From Lysobacter sp. (lineage in GTDB: Bacteria > Pseudomonadota > Gammaproteobacteria > Xanthomonadales > Xanthomonadaceae): a DNA stretch of 64,000 nt. The stretch spans positions 186,001-250,000 of the forward strand of contig SSGH01000007.1 in assembly GCA_008015835.1 (NCBI GenBank). The letters run 5' to 3'. Both the position numbers and the translations under genes were made by a program. Each line of letters opens with the position of its first letter. Within the stretch, counting starts at the first letter, position 1. Under the pieces are notes generated by a model. It saw only the letters and a program-made list of their open reading frames with translations. It ran no database searches and was not told where the DNA came from. This document shows, piece by piece, positions 22,274 to 31,209 of the stretch.

Positions 22274-23110
22274 ATGATGACAACATCTTACCTTGCTCCT
22301 AGCATTCCACTAAACGCATTGTCGCTCAATGTACTGCTTGCAGTGGCCTTCCCTTTGGCAGCCCTAACACCACAAGTGCCAACGCCCGTATCCGACGAAA
22401 CCGCCGTCGATCTGCTGAAAACCGCGTATCGCGACGAGGCCGTGGGCTTCGGCGGCGAGTGGTCGGCGCGGCATCCTTCGCCCGACGAAGAGAACGGCGA
22501 ACCCGTCGCGGCGTCGCGCACGATCTGCGCCGACAGCGGTCGCGACGGCTACGGGCCGCGGATGATCGCGGTGTGCACGGCGTTCTCCGATGCGGGTCAC
22601 GTCACGCCGGGGCTGGTCGATCTGTGGCTGTTGCTCGACCCGCGCGGCGAACAGCCGGCGCGCATCGGCGCGTCCAAACGCGATATCGCCACCGGCAGTT
22701 TCGGCACGCCGGGCGAGGTCGGTTTCTTCGAAGTCGGCCCGGCGCGCACCGCGTTCGCGTTGGAGTCGGGCTACGCCAACATGGGCTGGAGCACGGGCAC
22801 GCGCACGCTGTATTTCGCCGAAAGCGACCGCTTCGAGGGCCTGTTGACCTACGGCACGCAACTGAGCAACGGCGGTGCCTGCGACCCGACGGAAGACCCC
22901 GTGTGCGCGAAGGACGCCATCTCGTTGGACTGCACGCTGCGCGCCGATACCGCGAAGGTCGAGCGGGGCTACTACGCGCTGCAGATCGACGTGAGCGGCG
23001 AGCGCGGCGGCAAATCCGCGAACGCGCGCATCCCGATTCCGTTCGCGAACGGCGTCTATGCGCCGCCGCAACAGCGGCTGGCCGACGAAGGCTGCGATCA
23101 AGGCTTCTGA
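22274..23110 (+). CDS. hypothetical secreted protein with possibly chimeric N-terminus
   Basis: Uninterrupted ORF; hydrophobic N-terminus; composition shifts from AT-rich to GC-rich near 22380-22400. Confidence 0.6.
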   Translation: MMTTSYLAPSIPLNALSLNVLLAVAFPLAALTPQVPTPVSDETAVDLLKTAYRDEAVGFGGEWSARHPSPDEENGEPVAASRTICADSGRDGYGPRMIAVCTAFSDAGHVTPGLVDLWLLLDPRGEQPARIGASKRDIATGSFGTPGEVGFFEVGPARTAFALESGYANMGWSTGTRTLYFAESDRFEGLLTYGTQLSNGGACDPTEDPVCAKDAISLDCTLRADTAKVERGYYALQIDVSGERGGKSANARIPIPFANGVYAPPQQRLADEGCDQGF

Positions 23111-23124
23111 GAAGGCTTCTGAGC

Positions 23125-23571
23125 ATGCGATTCGCGACCGTCCGCTTCGCGCGCATCATCGCCATCGGCGGGCTATGCGCGACGATGAGCGCTTGCGCGT
23201 GGATCGAGGAGCCCAGTTCGCATTTTTCGGATCGCCAAGAAGCGGTCGATGCCGAGATGTTCGCGAAAGGTTGGCTGCCGGGATGGCTGCCGCCTTCAGT
23301 GAAGAATATGCGCGAGAAGCACAACCTCGACACGAGCGTCTCGATTCTGCGCTTCGAATACGCCGTCTCAACCGATGCGCCGCCCTTCGGCGACGCTTGC
23401 GTACCGACCACGCGGGAATTCGTCGAATCCCCGCGCCTGGACGCCTGGTGGTGGCCGGACACCGTCACGATTCTGTCGATGCCGCGGCTGTACGATTGCC
23501 GGAACGAATCAGGCTACCTCGCGATCCCCGCAGAGGGCGGCGTCGCGTATTTTTGGAGAATGTCCGCATGA
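23125..23571 (+). CDS. hypothetical lipoprotein-like protein
   Basis: N-terminal IIAIGGLCATMSACAW resembles a lipoprotein signal; overlaps purD start by 4 nt. Confidence 0.6.
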   Translation: MRFATVRFARIIAIGGLCATMSACAWIEEPSSHFSDRQEAVDAEMFAKGWLPGWLPPSVKNMREKHNLDTSVSILRFEYAVSTDAPPFGDACVPTTREFVESPRLDAWWWPDTVTILSMPRLYDCRNESGYLAIPAEGGVAYFWRMSA

Positions 23572-24854
23572 AAGTGTTGGTGATCGGCGGCGGCGGCCGC
23601 GAGCACGCCCTGGCGTGGAAATTGGCGCAGTCGCCGCGCGTGAGCGAGGTGTTGGTCGCGCCCGGCAACGCCGGCACCGCGTTCGAGCGCAAATGCCGCA
23701 ACGCGGACGTGAGCGCGACCGATCTCGACGGCTTGGTGGCGCTGGTGCGCGCCGAGAACGTCGCCGTCACCGTCGTGGGGCCGGAAGGGCCGCTGGTGGC
23801 CGGCGTGGTCGATCGCTTTCGCGCCGAGGGTCTGCGCATTTTCGGCCCGACCGCGGCCGCGGCGCGCTTGGAAGGCAGCAAGGCGTTCGCGAAAGACTTC
23901 CTGGCCCGGCACGGCATTCCCACCGCGCATTACGCGGTGCACACCGAACTCGATGCCGCCCTCGCCTATCTGCGCGAAAAAGGCGCCCCGATCGTGGTGA
24001 AAGCCGACGGCTTGGCCGCCGGCAAGGGCGTGATCGTCGCGACCACCCTGCAGGAAGCCGAAGACGCCGTGCGCGACATGCTGGCCGGCAACGCGTTCGG
24101 CAGCGCCGGTTCGCGTGTGGTGATCGAGGAGTTCCTCGACGGCGAGGAAGCGAGCTTCATCTCGATGGTGGACGGCCGCACCGCCTTGCCGATGGCCACC
24201 TCCCAGGACCACAAGCGCGTGGGCGACGGCGACACCGGCCCCAACACCGGCGGCATGGGCGCGTATTCGCCCGCGCCGGTGGTCACGCCCGAGGTGCATG
24301 CGCGGGTGATGCGCCAGGTGGTGGAACCCACCGTGCGCGGCATGGCCGCCGACGGCCTGCCGTTCACCGGTTTTCTCTACGCCGGGCTGATGATCGATGC
24401 GCAAGGCGCGCCGAAAGTGATCGAATTCAACGTGCGCTTCGGCGATCCGGAAACGCAGCCGGTGATGATGCGCCTGCGCAGCGATCTGCTCGATCTGGTC
24501 GACGCCGCGATCGACGGCCGTCTGCACGAGGTCGAGGCCGACTGGGATCCGCGGCCCTCGCTGGGCGTCGTGATGGCGGCCGAAGGCTACCCGGGCACGC
24601 CGCGTCTGGGCGATGTCATCAACACCTGGGACGCGCCCGACGTGGACGACACCATGGTCTTCCACGCCGGCACGCGGCGTAACGGCGAACATGCGGTGAC
24701 CACCGGCGGGCGCGTGTTGTGCGTGTGCGCGCTCGGCGCGACCGTGGCCGAAGCGCAGCGCACCGCATACGCGGAAGTGGCCGGGATTTCGTGGCCGGGC
24801 GAGTTCCATCGCCACGATATCGGTTGGCGCGCGATCGCGCGCGAGCGCGGTTGA
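23568..24854 (+). CDS. purD: phosphoribosylamine--glycine ligase
   Basis: MKVLVIGGGGREHALAWKLAQSP...VIEFNVRFGDPETQ. Confidence 0.97.
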   Translation: MKVLVIGGGGREHALAWKLAQSPRVSEVLVAPGNAGTAFERKCRNADVSATDLDGLVALVRAENVAVTVVGPEGPLVAGVVDRFRAEGLRIFGPTAAAARLEGSKAFAKDFLARHGIPTAHYAVHTELDAALAYLREKGAPIVVKADGLAAGKGVIVATTLQEAEDAVRDMLAGNAFGSAGSRVVIEEFLDGEEASFISMVDGRTALPMATSQDHKRVGDGDTGPNTGGMGAYSPAPVVTPEVHARVMRQVVEPTVRGMAADGLPFTGFLYAGLMIDAQGAPKVIEFNVRFGDPETQPVMMRLRSDLLDLVDAAIDGRLHEVEADWDPRPSLGVVMAAEGYPGTPRLGDVINTWDAPDVDDTMVFHAGTRRNGEHAVTTGGRVLCVCALGATVAEAQRTAYAEVAGISWPGEFHRHDIGWRAIARERG

Positions 24855-24906
24855 GATACGCGAGGGAGCGCGCCGAAACGCGAAACTAGGCGCTCGCGCG
24901 CGAACG

Positions 24907-25383
24907 TCAGGGCCGAGACTTCGGCCGATAGCGGACGATCCGCACCCGCGCGTCGGCGTCGATCGCGTCGAAGGCTTCGAGCATGCAGCGGAGCGCCCGT
25001 TCTTCGCCGACGCCGCCCGAACCCGCGCCGATCACCGGGAACGCCACCGAGGCGAATCCATGCCGCGCGACCAGAGTCATCGCCGAGCGAACGCCGGTTT
25101 GGATCGAGCGCTGCGAAGCGCGCCACAGCAAGTCGATGCCGGCGGTGTGCAGAATCGCCCGGAACGGCAGGCGCCCGGCGCCGGTCATCACCGTTTCGCC
25201 GAGCGGGATCGGCCCGTGACGTCCGACTTCGACGAAAGGCCGCAGGCCGCCACGCCGCTTGATCGCGCCCGATACGCCCTGCGGCAACAGCAGCCACCAG
25301 GGAATAACGTTGCGATTCCAGGCATTGACGATGGCATCGACCGGCTGGTCCAGCAGATCGCCGTCGACGACCTCGACCTTCAT
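24907..25383 (-). CDS. macro domain-containing protein
   Basis: VDGDLLDQPVDAIVNAWNRN...ILHTAGIDL...FPVIGAGSGGVGEERA. Confidence 0.88.
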   Translation of the reverse strand: MKVEVVDGDLLDQPVDAIVNAWNRNVIPWWLLLPQGVSGAIKRRGGLRPFVEVGRHGPIPLGETVMTGAGRLPFRAILHTAGIDLLWRASQRSIQTGVRSAMTLVARHGFASVAFPVIGAGSGGVGEERALRCMLEAFDAIDADARVRIVRYRPKSRP

Positions 25384-25391
25384 CGCGCGAC

Positions 25392-25796
25392 TCAGCGGCC
25401 GCGCTTGCTCGGCTTCGCGCCCGACGAGGCTTTCGCCAACTCTTCGATCATCGTGCGCACCAGCTTGCGTTGCCCGGCCGGCAGTTTGAGGAACGCCTCG
25501 ATCGCGAGTTGATCGTGGGGGTTCATCCGCCACTCGCCGCGCGTTTCGCGCACGCGACGATCGTCGCCGAACTGTAATTGTTGCGGCTCCATCGCCAGCA
25601 TTTTGGCCAGCGCCCGCATATTGGCTTGGCGCGGCATCGCGCGGCCGTTGAGCCAGCCGGACACCGCTTGTTGCGAGACCGGCTCGCCGCCGAAGCGGGC
25701 CAGCAGGCGGACCAGTTCGGTCGCGCTTTCGGTCATCCCAGCGTTACGCAGCGCAGCGCGAAGGCGCTGGCTGAAGGCTTCCTGTTCGCTTTTCAT
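25392..25796 (-). CDS. helix-turn-helix transcriptional regulator (paralogue 1)
   Basis: FSQRLRAALRNAG...VSQQAVSGWLNGRAMPRQANMRALAKML. Confidence 0.85.
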   Translation of the reverse strand: MKSEQEAFSQRLRAALRNAGMTESATELVRLLARFGGEPVSQQAVSGWLNGRAMPRQANMRALAKMLAMEPQQLQFGDDRRVRETRGEWRMNPHDQLAIEAFLKLPAGQRKLVRTMIEELAKASSGAKPSKRGR

Positions 25797-26010
25797 GCGC
25801 CGAAATTAGGTCGGCGCCGTTCGGAAATTGAAAACCCGTGTTGTTAAAAATCACAATCTTTTGCTGTGGCGCAACAAATCCCGTCGGTCGCGAGACGACA
25901 TGCCCGAATGAGCCCGCAGAAGACGATTGCAGGTGTCGCGCGTCGCCCGACAGAAATTCCAGCGAACGCCGGAGATTTCGCATCGCCCGCAGTGGATTCG
26001 AAACAGGGGC

Positions 26011-26406
26011 TCAGCGCGCCGGCCGTTTGCGCGTCGTTCGCGCGAGCTCCTCGATCAGCGAACGAATCAATTTCCGCTGCGCGGTCGGTAGCGCGAGGAA
26101 GGTTTCCAACGCCAACTGATCGAGCGGGTCGAGTTTGAATTCCTGACGAATCTCGCGCGCGCGCAAGCCGTCTTCCCCGTACTGCAGCAGTTGGGGTTCC
26201 ATCGAAAGCAACTTCGCCAGCGCGCGTAGATTGGCCTGCCTTGGCATCGCTCGTCCTTTCAGCCAACCCGACACCGCCTGCGGAGACACCGGCTCGCCGC
26301 CGAAGCGGGCGAGCAGCTTAACCAGTTCCGACGGGCTTTCGACGATCCGCGCGTGCTGCAGCGCGGCGCGCAGGCGCGCGCCGAACGCGATCTGTTCATT
26401 ATTCAT
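26011..26406 (-). CDS. helix-turn-helix transcriptional regulator (paralogue 2)
   Basis: FGARLRAALQHAR...VSPQAVSGWLKGRAMPRQANLRALAKLL; closely similar to 25392-25796. Confidence 0.86.
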   Translation of the reverse strand: MNNEQIAFGARLRAALQHARIVESPSELVKLLARFGGEPVSPQAVSGWLKGRAMPRQANLRALAKLLSMEPQLLQYGEDGLRAREIRQEFKLDPLDQLALETFLALPTAQRKLIRSLIEELARTTRKRPAR

Positions 26407-26446
26407 TACCCGACGTTAAGCCGGTGCACGCCGGCTTGTGAAAGAT

Positions 26447-26478
26447 ATTGTTTGTACTATAACAAATCGTTTGTTAAT
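26447..26478. promoter_or_regulatory. palindromic AT-rich putative operator in divergent promoter region
   Basis: ATTGTTTGTACTATAACAAATCGTTTGTTAAT, containing the perfect dyad AACAAA-TCG-TTTGTT. Confidence 0.55.
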
Positions 26479-26503
26479 GTGAAGACGTCGAAGTCCAAGG
26501 AAC

Positions 26504-28951
26504 ATGGGCGCCATGATCGAGAACGGCAGTGCGGAAGACGGGCCGGACCACCGCCGCGTCGCCGAGATTCACGCCGCGCGAAAACGCCAGCGCAGTGCGT
26601 TCGCGGGCGCGCCGCTGGCCAACGACCAGTCGCTCGCGGCGTGCCGCGAGCGGGACGCGGACACCGCCGCAACAGAAACGCCGACAAGCACGACGCATCG
26701 CTCACAGATCCGTGCGCTCGAATCGCGACCCACCGCGATTCCCCTGCCGGCGGCGATGAGCTATTGCGCGCGTCACGTGCTCGATGCGTTGAACGGCCGC
26801 GGCGACGCGAGCGGGCGCGCGGCGTTGAACGCGCTGTCGGCCTCGACCCGGGAACTCCTGTCGTGGTGGTTCGCCGATGCGGCTTGTCGCCGACGGTCGC
26901 GGAATTTCCACGTCGGCCAGCGCGAAGCGATTCTGCACACCGTGCTGGCCCACGAGCTATTTCGCACCGACGATCCGCACCGTTTGTTTCGCGAGGCCTG
27001 CGGCGCATGGCCTTCCGCGTCCGATGCCGCGCCTTCGTCGGCGAGTTTCGCGTCGTATCGCCTGCGCATGGCCCCGGGTAGCGGCGTGCGCTGGGTGGTG
27101 CAGGCGCTCTGGCTTTGGCAATGGGCCGGCGCCGCCGAGGACCGCGCGCTCGTGCGCCACGGTACGTGTTTCGATTCGCGCGCGACCGTACTCGCGGGCG
27201 ATCCCGCCGCCGCCGAACGCTTCGCCGAGGCGATCTTCGGCCGGCGCGATATCGACGGCGTTCGCACTTCCGCGCTAGGCCGTTTCGCGCGCGCCGCCGA
27301 TGTCTTCCTTCCACCGCGACTGCGCGAAGGGCTGCTGCGCGCGTTGGCGTCGTACGCCATCGATGAGGCGAACGCGCCGTTGCGCATCGCCGCATTCGAC
27401 GAACGCGACGCAGCCAAGCGACGACGGACGATCGCGCCGCTGCGCTTGGTGATCGGCGATGGCGCGCATCAGTGCGCGCCGGCCATCGGCATCGCGACGA
27501 TGCACGCGACGTCGACGCGTGACCGCGATTCCGTGCGCAACGCGCCCGCGCACATGCTGTGGCTGGAGTTCGACGACGGCGTGGACGACCCACCGGCCGA
27601 TGCGGCGGTGTTGACCGATCTTCCGTTCGCGCGGGCGATGCGGATCGGCGCGTCGAAATCCGTGTTGCTGGTCGAAACCAACGACGGCGCGCCCGAGAGA
27701 ACGCGGAGTCCCCGAACGCACGATCGACGTGGCCGTCGTCCGGTGCTGCCCTGCCGGCATCGCCCACCCTTGGACGCGGGCCTGCGCCTGCTCGAACGCA
27801 TCGAGCGCGAGACCGCCGCGCTGCGCGCGGTCGACGCCGACGCCGCACCGCCCGCGCTGCTGGTGCTGTGCGAGGACCCGCATTGGCATCGCGCGGTGCG
27901 CGCGTATGCGCGCGCTCGGTGCGTCGGCGACGTGGCGCTGTGCGACGAAGACGATGTCGCGCGTCAACGCAGCGCGCGCGTGATCGTCGATACCTTGCCG
28001 CCGCAACGCGCGGCGATGCAGCCGCGGTTCTGCGCGGTCGTAGCGCTGCGCGAGCGCGGCGCGGAGATCTTCGACGCTCTCGACGCCGGTCGCTTGCTCG
28101 CCCCGGCCTTGCCCCCGCGTTGGCGCGACGACGCGTTCGCCGAATCGAAGGCCGAATATCGCGAATGCATCGCCGACGGACGCGCGCCGGGCGGATTGCT
28201 CGACACGCTGCCGGCGATCGCGGCGCACTGGCCCATGCCCGTCGAGGACGGCAGGCGCGGCGGCATCTCGCTGCCGCTGCTGCGCATCGCCGATCTGCCG
28301 CCCGCGGCCGGCGATCTGCGCGTGATCGGTTTGCGCGAGGCCTACAGCGACTTCGATTTCGCGCTGCCCGATCCGGCCGCCGCGCACGGAGCGGCGTCGC
28401 GTCTTCTGTCGTCGGTCGCGCATCGCACGATGCGCGCGCGGCATTCGATGCCGGTGCGCAAATGCGTTTACACCCACCAAGGCTGGTCCAAGCGCAGCGA
28501 CGGCATGGAGCGCGGCGTGATCGAGATGGCCGAGGACGATCCCAGCATCGCCGCGTTCTGTTTGTTCGACGCGGCGCGTCATCCGTGGCCCGCCGCGGCG
28601 GACCCGCCGCCCGCGTGTCCGCACGCCCTGGTGCGCACGGCGGGCTACGTTTACGCGGTGCAGTACGCGCCCGCGCTGCCGGTGCGCGCGGCGTCCGAGG
28701 CCGAGCCGCCCGGCGTGCGCGCAGCGCGCGACGCGATGGCGGCATGGTGTCGGCGCGTCAACGCGTTACCCGGCGATCGCCGCCAGTATCGCGAATGGCG
28801 GCCGGTGCAGGTGCAGGCGCCGCTGTTCTGGTCGTGGAAACGCCGCGGCGGCGCGCTGTCGTCGTTGTTGTCGGCGTTGGCCGAGACCACGCCGATCACC
28901 GCGCAGCGGCCGCGCCTCGCGCAGCCGTTCGAGGATGTCGGGCCGACCTGA
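26504..28951 (+). CDS. degenerate type III restriction (Res-like) helicase-nuclease homologue, probably catalytically inactive
   Basis: Retains FHVGQREAI, VLTDLPFARAM, LVLCEDPHW, DGMERGVIEMAEDDPSIAAFCLFD and the AAWCRRVNALP...REWRPV C-terminus; Walker A is GSGVR, motif II is DGAH, no PD-ExK. Confidence 0.6.
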   Translation: MGAMIENGSAEDGPDHRRVAEIHAARKRQRSAFAGAPLANDQSLAACRERDADTAATETPTSTTHRSQIRALESRPTAIPLPAAMSYCARHVLDALNGRGDASGRAALNALSASTRELLSWWFADAACRRRSRNFHVGQREAILHTVLAHELFRTDDPHRLFREACGAWPSASDAAPSSASFASYRLRMAPGSGVRWVVQALWLWQWAGAAEDRALVRHGTCFDSRATVLAGDPAAAERFAEAIFGRRDIDGVRTSALGRFARAADVFLPPRLREGLLRALASYAIDEANAPLRIAAFDERDAAKRRRTIAPLRLVIGDGAHQCAPAIGIATMHATSTRDRDSVRNAPAHMLWLEFDDGVDDPPADAAVLTDLPFARAMRIGASKSVLLVETNDGAPERTRSPRTHDRRGRRPVLPCRHRPPLDAGLRLLERIERETAALRAVDADAAPPALLVLCEDPHWHRAVRAYARARCVGDVALCDEDDVARQRSARVIVDTLPPQRAAMQPRFCAVVALRERGAEIFDALDAGRLLAPALPPRWRDDAFAESKAEYRECIADGRAPGGLLDTLPAIAAHWPMPVEDGRRGGISLPLLRIADLPPAAGDLRVIGLREAYSDFDFALPDPAAAHGAASRLLSSVAHRTMRARHSMPVRKCVYTHQGWSKRSDGMERGVIEMAEDDPSIAAFCLFDAARHPWPAAADPPPACPHALVRTAGYVYAVQYAPALPVRAASEAEPPGVRAARDAMAAWCRRVNALPGDRRQYREWRPVQVQAPLFWSWKRRGGALSSLLSALAETTPITAQRPRLAQPFEDVGPT

Positions 28952-29088
28952 AGGCCGCGCGCGAACGCCATGCGCGACCGTGCGTCGCGTCGGCGTCGAC
29001 TCGGCGCGCGACTTCGCGAACCGTCGCCGCGCGGGGTGTGCCCGACACGGCAACCTGCTAGTCTCCCCCCGATCGAGGGGGAGCCCGC

Positions 29089-31056
29089 ATGGCGTCGACA
29101 TCGCCGCAAGACCTAGGAACGCAGGCGTCGCATCGCGAGCCGCACAGTCAGTTCGCGTTGCTGCGGCAGCGGCGCTTTCTCCCGTTTTTTCTCGTGCAAT
29201 CGCTGGGCGCGTTCAACGATAACGTGTATCGCCAAGCGATCATCGGCCTGCTGTTCTGGCTGGGCGTGAGCGACGCGGAGAAAACGCTCTACACGAACCT
29301 CGCGCCGGCGCTGTTCATCCTGCCGTATTTCCTGTTTTCCGCCACCGCGGGACAAATCGCGGAAAAACTCGAGAAATCGCGACTGATCCGCATCACCACC
29401 ACGATGGAAATCGCGGTGATGTCGATCGCGGCGGTGGGCTTTTTGGTGCAGTCGATGCCGCTGCTGCTGGTCGCGCTGTTCGGCACCGGCCTGCAATCGG
29501 CGCTGTTCGGGCCGGTGAAGTACTCGATCCTGCCGTCGGTGCTGAAACCGGAAGAACTCACCGGCGGCAATGGCTTGGTCGAAATGGGCACCTCCATCTC
29601 GATCCTCTGCGGCATGATCGTCGGCGGCCTGATCTTCAAGCTGGCCGGCGAACACGGCCCGATCGCCGCCGCGAGCGCGATCGTGGCCTTGGCGATTCTC
29701 GGCAACTACGTCAGCCGCAAAATCCCGCATGTCGATGCCGGCGCGCCGGAGCTGAAAGTCCATTGGAATCCGATCCCCGAATCGCGGCGCGTACTGGGCT
29801 TGGTGAAGAAGCAACTGGCCGTGCGCAATTCGGTGCTCGGCGTGTCGTGGTTCTGGTTCGTCGGCACGGTGCTCACCGCGCAGTTGCCGACCTACGCGCG
29901 CATCAACCTGGGCGGCGACGAAACGCTGTATCTGTTCGCGTTCGTGCTGTTCTCGATCGGCACCGGCGTCGGTTCGCTGCTGTGCGAAAAACTCTCCGCG
30001 CGCACGGTCGAAATCGGTCTGGTGCCGCTGGGCGCGTTCGGGATGAGCGCGTTCCTGTTCGATCTGTATTTCGCGCGCACCGGCGCGGCGCCGGTCGTCG
30101 GTGTGGGCGTGCGCGAATTCCTCGAAGGCCCGGGCGGCTGGCGGATCGCCGCCGACCTCACGTTGATCGGCCTGTTTTCCGGCTTTTTCCTGGTGCCGCT
30201 GTTCGCCTTGATCCAAAGCCGTACGCCGAAGCAGGAAATCTCGCGCGTCATTTCCGGGCTCAATATCCAGAACGCGTTCTTCATCGTGATGGCGGCGGTC
30301 ATCGGTATCGCCCTGCAGCGTTCGGAAATCGTGCTGGGCGATCTGCGCATCCCGCTGCCGGGGTTGAGCATCCCGCAAGTGTTCTTGTGCTTGGCGATCG
30401 CCAACACGCTGATCGCACTGTGGATCTTCAGCATCGTGCCGGAATTTTTGATGCGCTTCCTCAGTTGGGTGCTGGTGCGCACGATGTATCGGTTGAAGTT
30501 GCACGGGATCGAACGCCACGTGCCCGACGAAGGCCCGGCGCTGATCGTCTGCAATCACGTCAGCTACATGGACGCGCTGATCCTCGCCGCCAGCATCCCG
30601 CGGCCGGTGCGGTTCGTGATGTATTACAAGATCTTCAATATCCCGGTGATGCGCTGGATTTTCCGCACCGGGAAGGCCATCCCCATCGCCGGCGCCAAGG
30701 AAGACCCGGAGGTGATGCGGCGCGCGTTCGACGAGGTCGACGCCGCGCTGGCCGACGGGCAGATCGTCGGCATCTTCCCCGAAGGCGGCTTGACCCGCGA
30801 CGGCGAGATCGCGACGTTCAAACGCGGCGTGGAAAAGATTCTCGAACGTCGCCCGGTGCCGGTGGTGCCGATGGCGCTGAAAAACATGTGGACCAGCATG
30901 TGGAGCCGCCGCGACGGCCGGCTGAAACAAATGCGCGTGCCGCGCCGTTTCCGCGCGCATGTGGAAGTGGCCGCGGACGCACCCCTCGACGGCAAAATCG
31001 CGAACGCGGAACTGTTGGAAGCCAAAGTGCGGGCGCTGCGCGGGGATGCGGCGTAA
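29089..31056 (+). CDS. MFS transporter fused to 1-acyl-glycerol-3-phosphate acyltransferase (LplT-PlsC type)
   Basis: N-terminal MFS helices (LGAFNDNVYRQAI); C-terminal VCNHVSYMDALILA and GIFPEGGLTRDG acyltransferase motifs. Confidence 0.92.
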   Translation: MASTSPQDLGTQASHREPHSQFALLRQRRFLPFFLVQSLGAFNDNVYRQAIIGLLFWLGVSDAEKTLYTNLAPALFILPYFLFSATAGQIAEKLEKSRLIRITTTMEIAVMSIAAVGFLVQSMPLLLVALFGTGLQSALFGPVKYSILPSVLKPEELTGGNGLVEMGTSISILCGMIVGGLIFKLAGEHGPIAAASAIVALAILGNYVSRKIPHVDAGAPELKVHWNPIPESRRVLGLVKKQLAVRNSVLGVSWFWFVGTVLTAQLPTYARINLGGDETLYLFAFVLFSIGTGVGSLLCEKLSARTVEIGLVPLGAFGMSAFLFDLYFARTGAAPVVGVGVREFLEGPGGWRIAADLTLIGLFSGFFLVPLFALIQSRTPKQEISRVISGLNIQNAFFIVMAAVIGIALQRSEIVLGDLRIPLPGLSIPQVFLCLAIANTLIALWIFSIVPEFLMRFLSWVLVRTMYRLKLHGIERHVPDEGPALIVCNHVSYMDALILAASIPRPVRFVMYYKIFNIPVMRWIFRTGKAIPIAGAKEDPEVMRRAFDEVDAALADGQIVGIFPEGGLTRDGEIATFKRGVEKILERRPVPVVPMALKNMWTSMWSRRDGRLKQMRVPRRFRAHVEVAADAPLDGKIANAELLEAKVRALRGDAA

Positions 31057-31209
31057 ACCATCGCCGCGCGAGGCGAGGACAGCGATCGAAACTTTCGACC
31101 CGGGTTTCGATCGAGCCCCGGCCGGATGGCGACCGCCCCCGGATCGGGCACAATGCGCCCATGCCGGCGCTCGCCGGGAACTCCCTTTCGTCCCCTTGGA
31201 GCCGTTGCC

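Noticed and set aside
26457-28745. 762-aa minus-strand ORF opposite the Res-like gene
   Set aside because: Arg/Ala/Pro-rich without domains; the plus-strand frame carries the family motifs.
24907-28951. Calling the module a functional type III restriction-modification system
   Set aside because: No Mod methyltransferase is present and the Res-like protein lacks catalytic residues.
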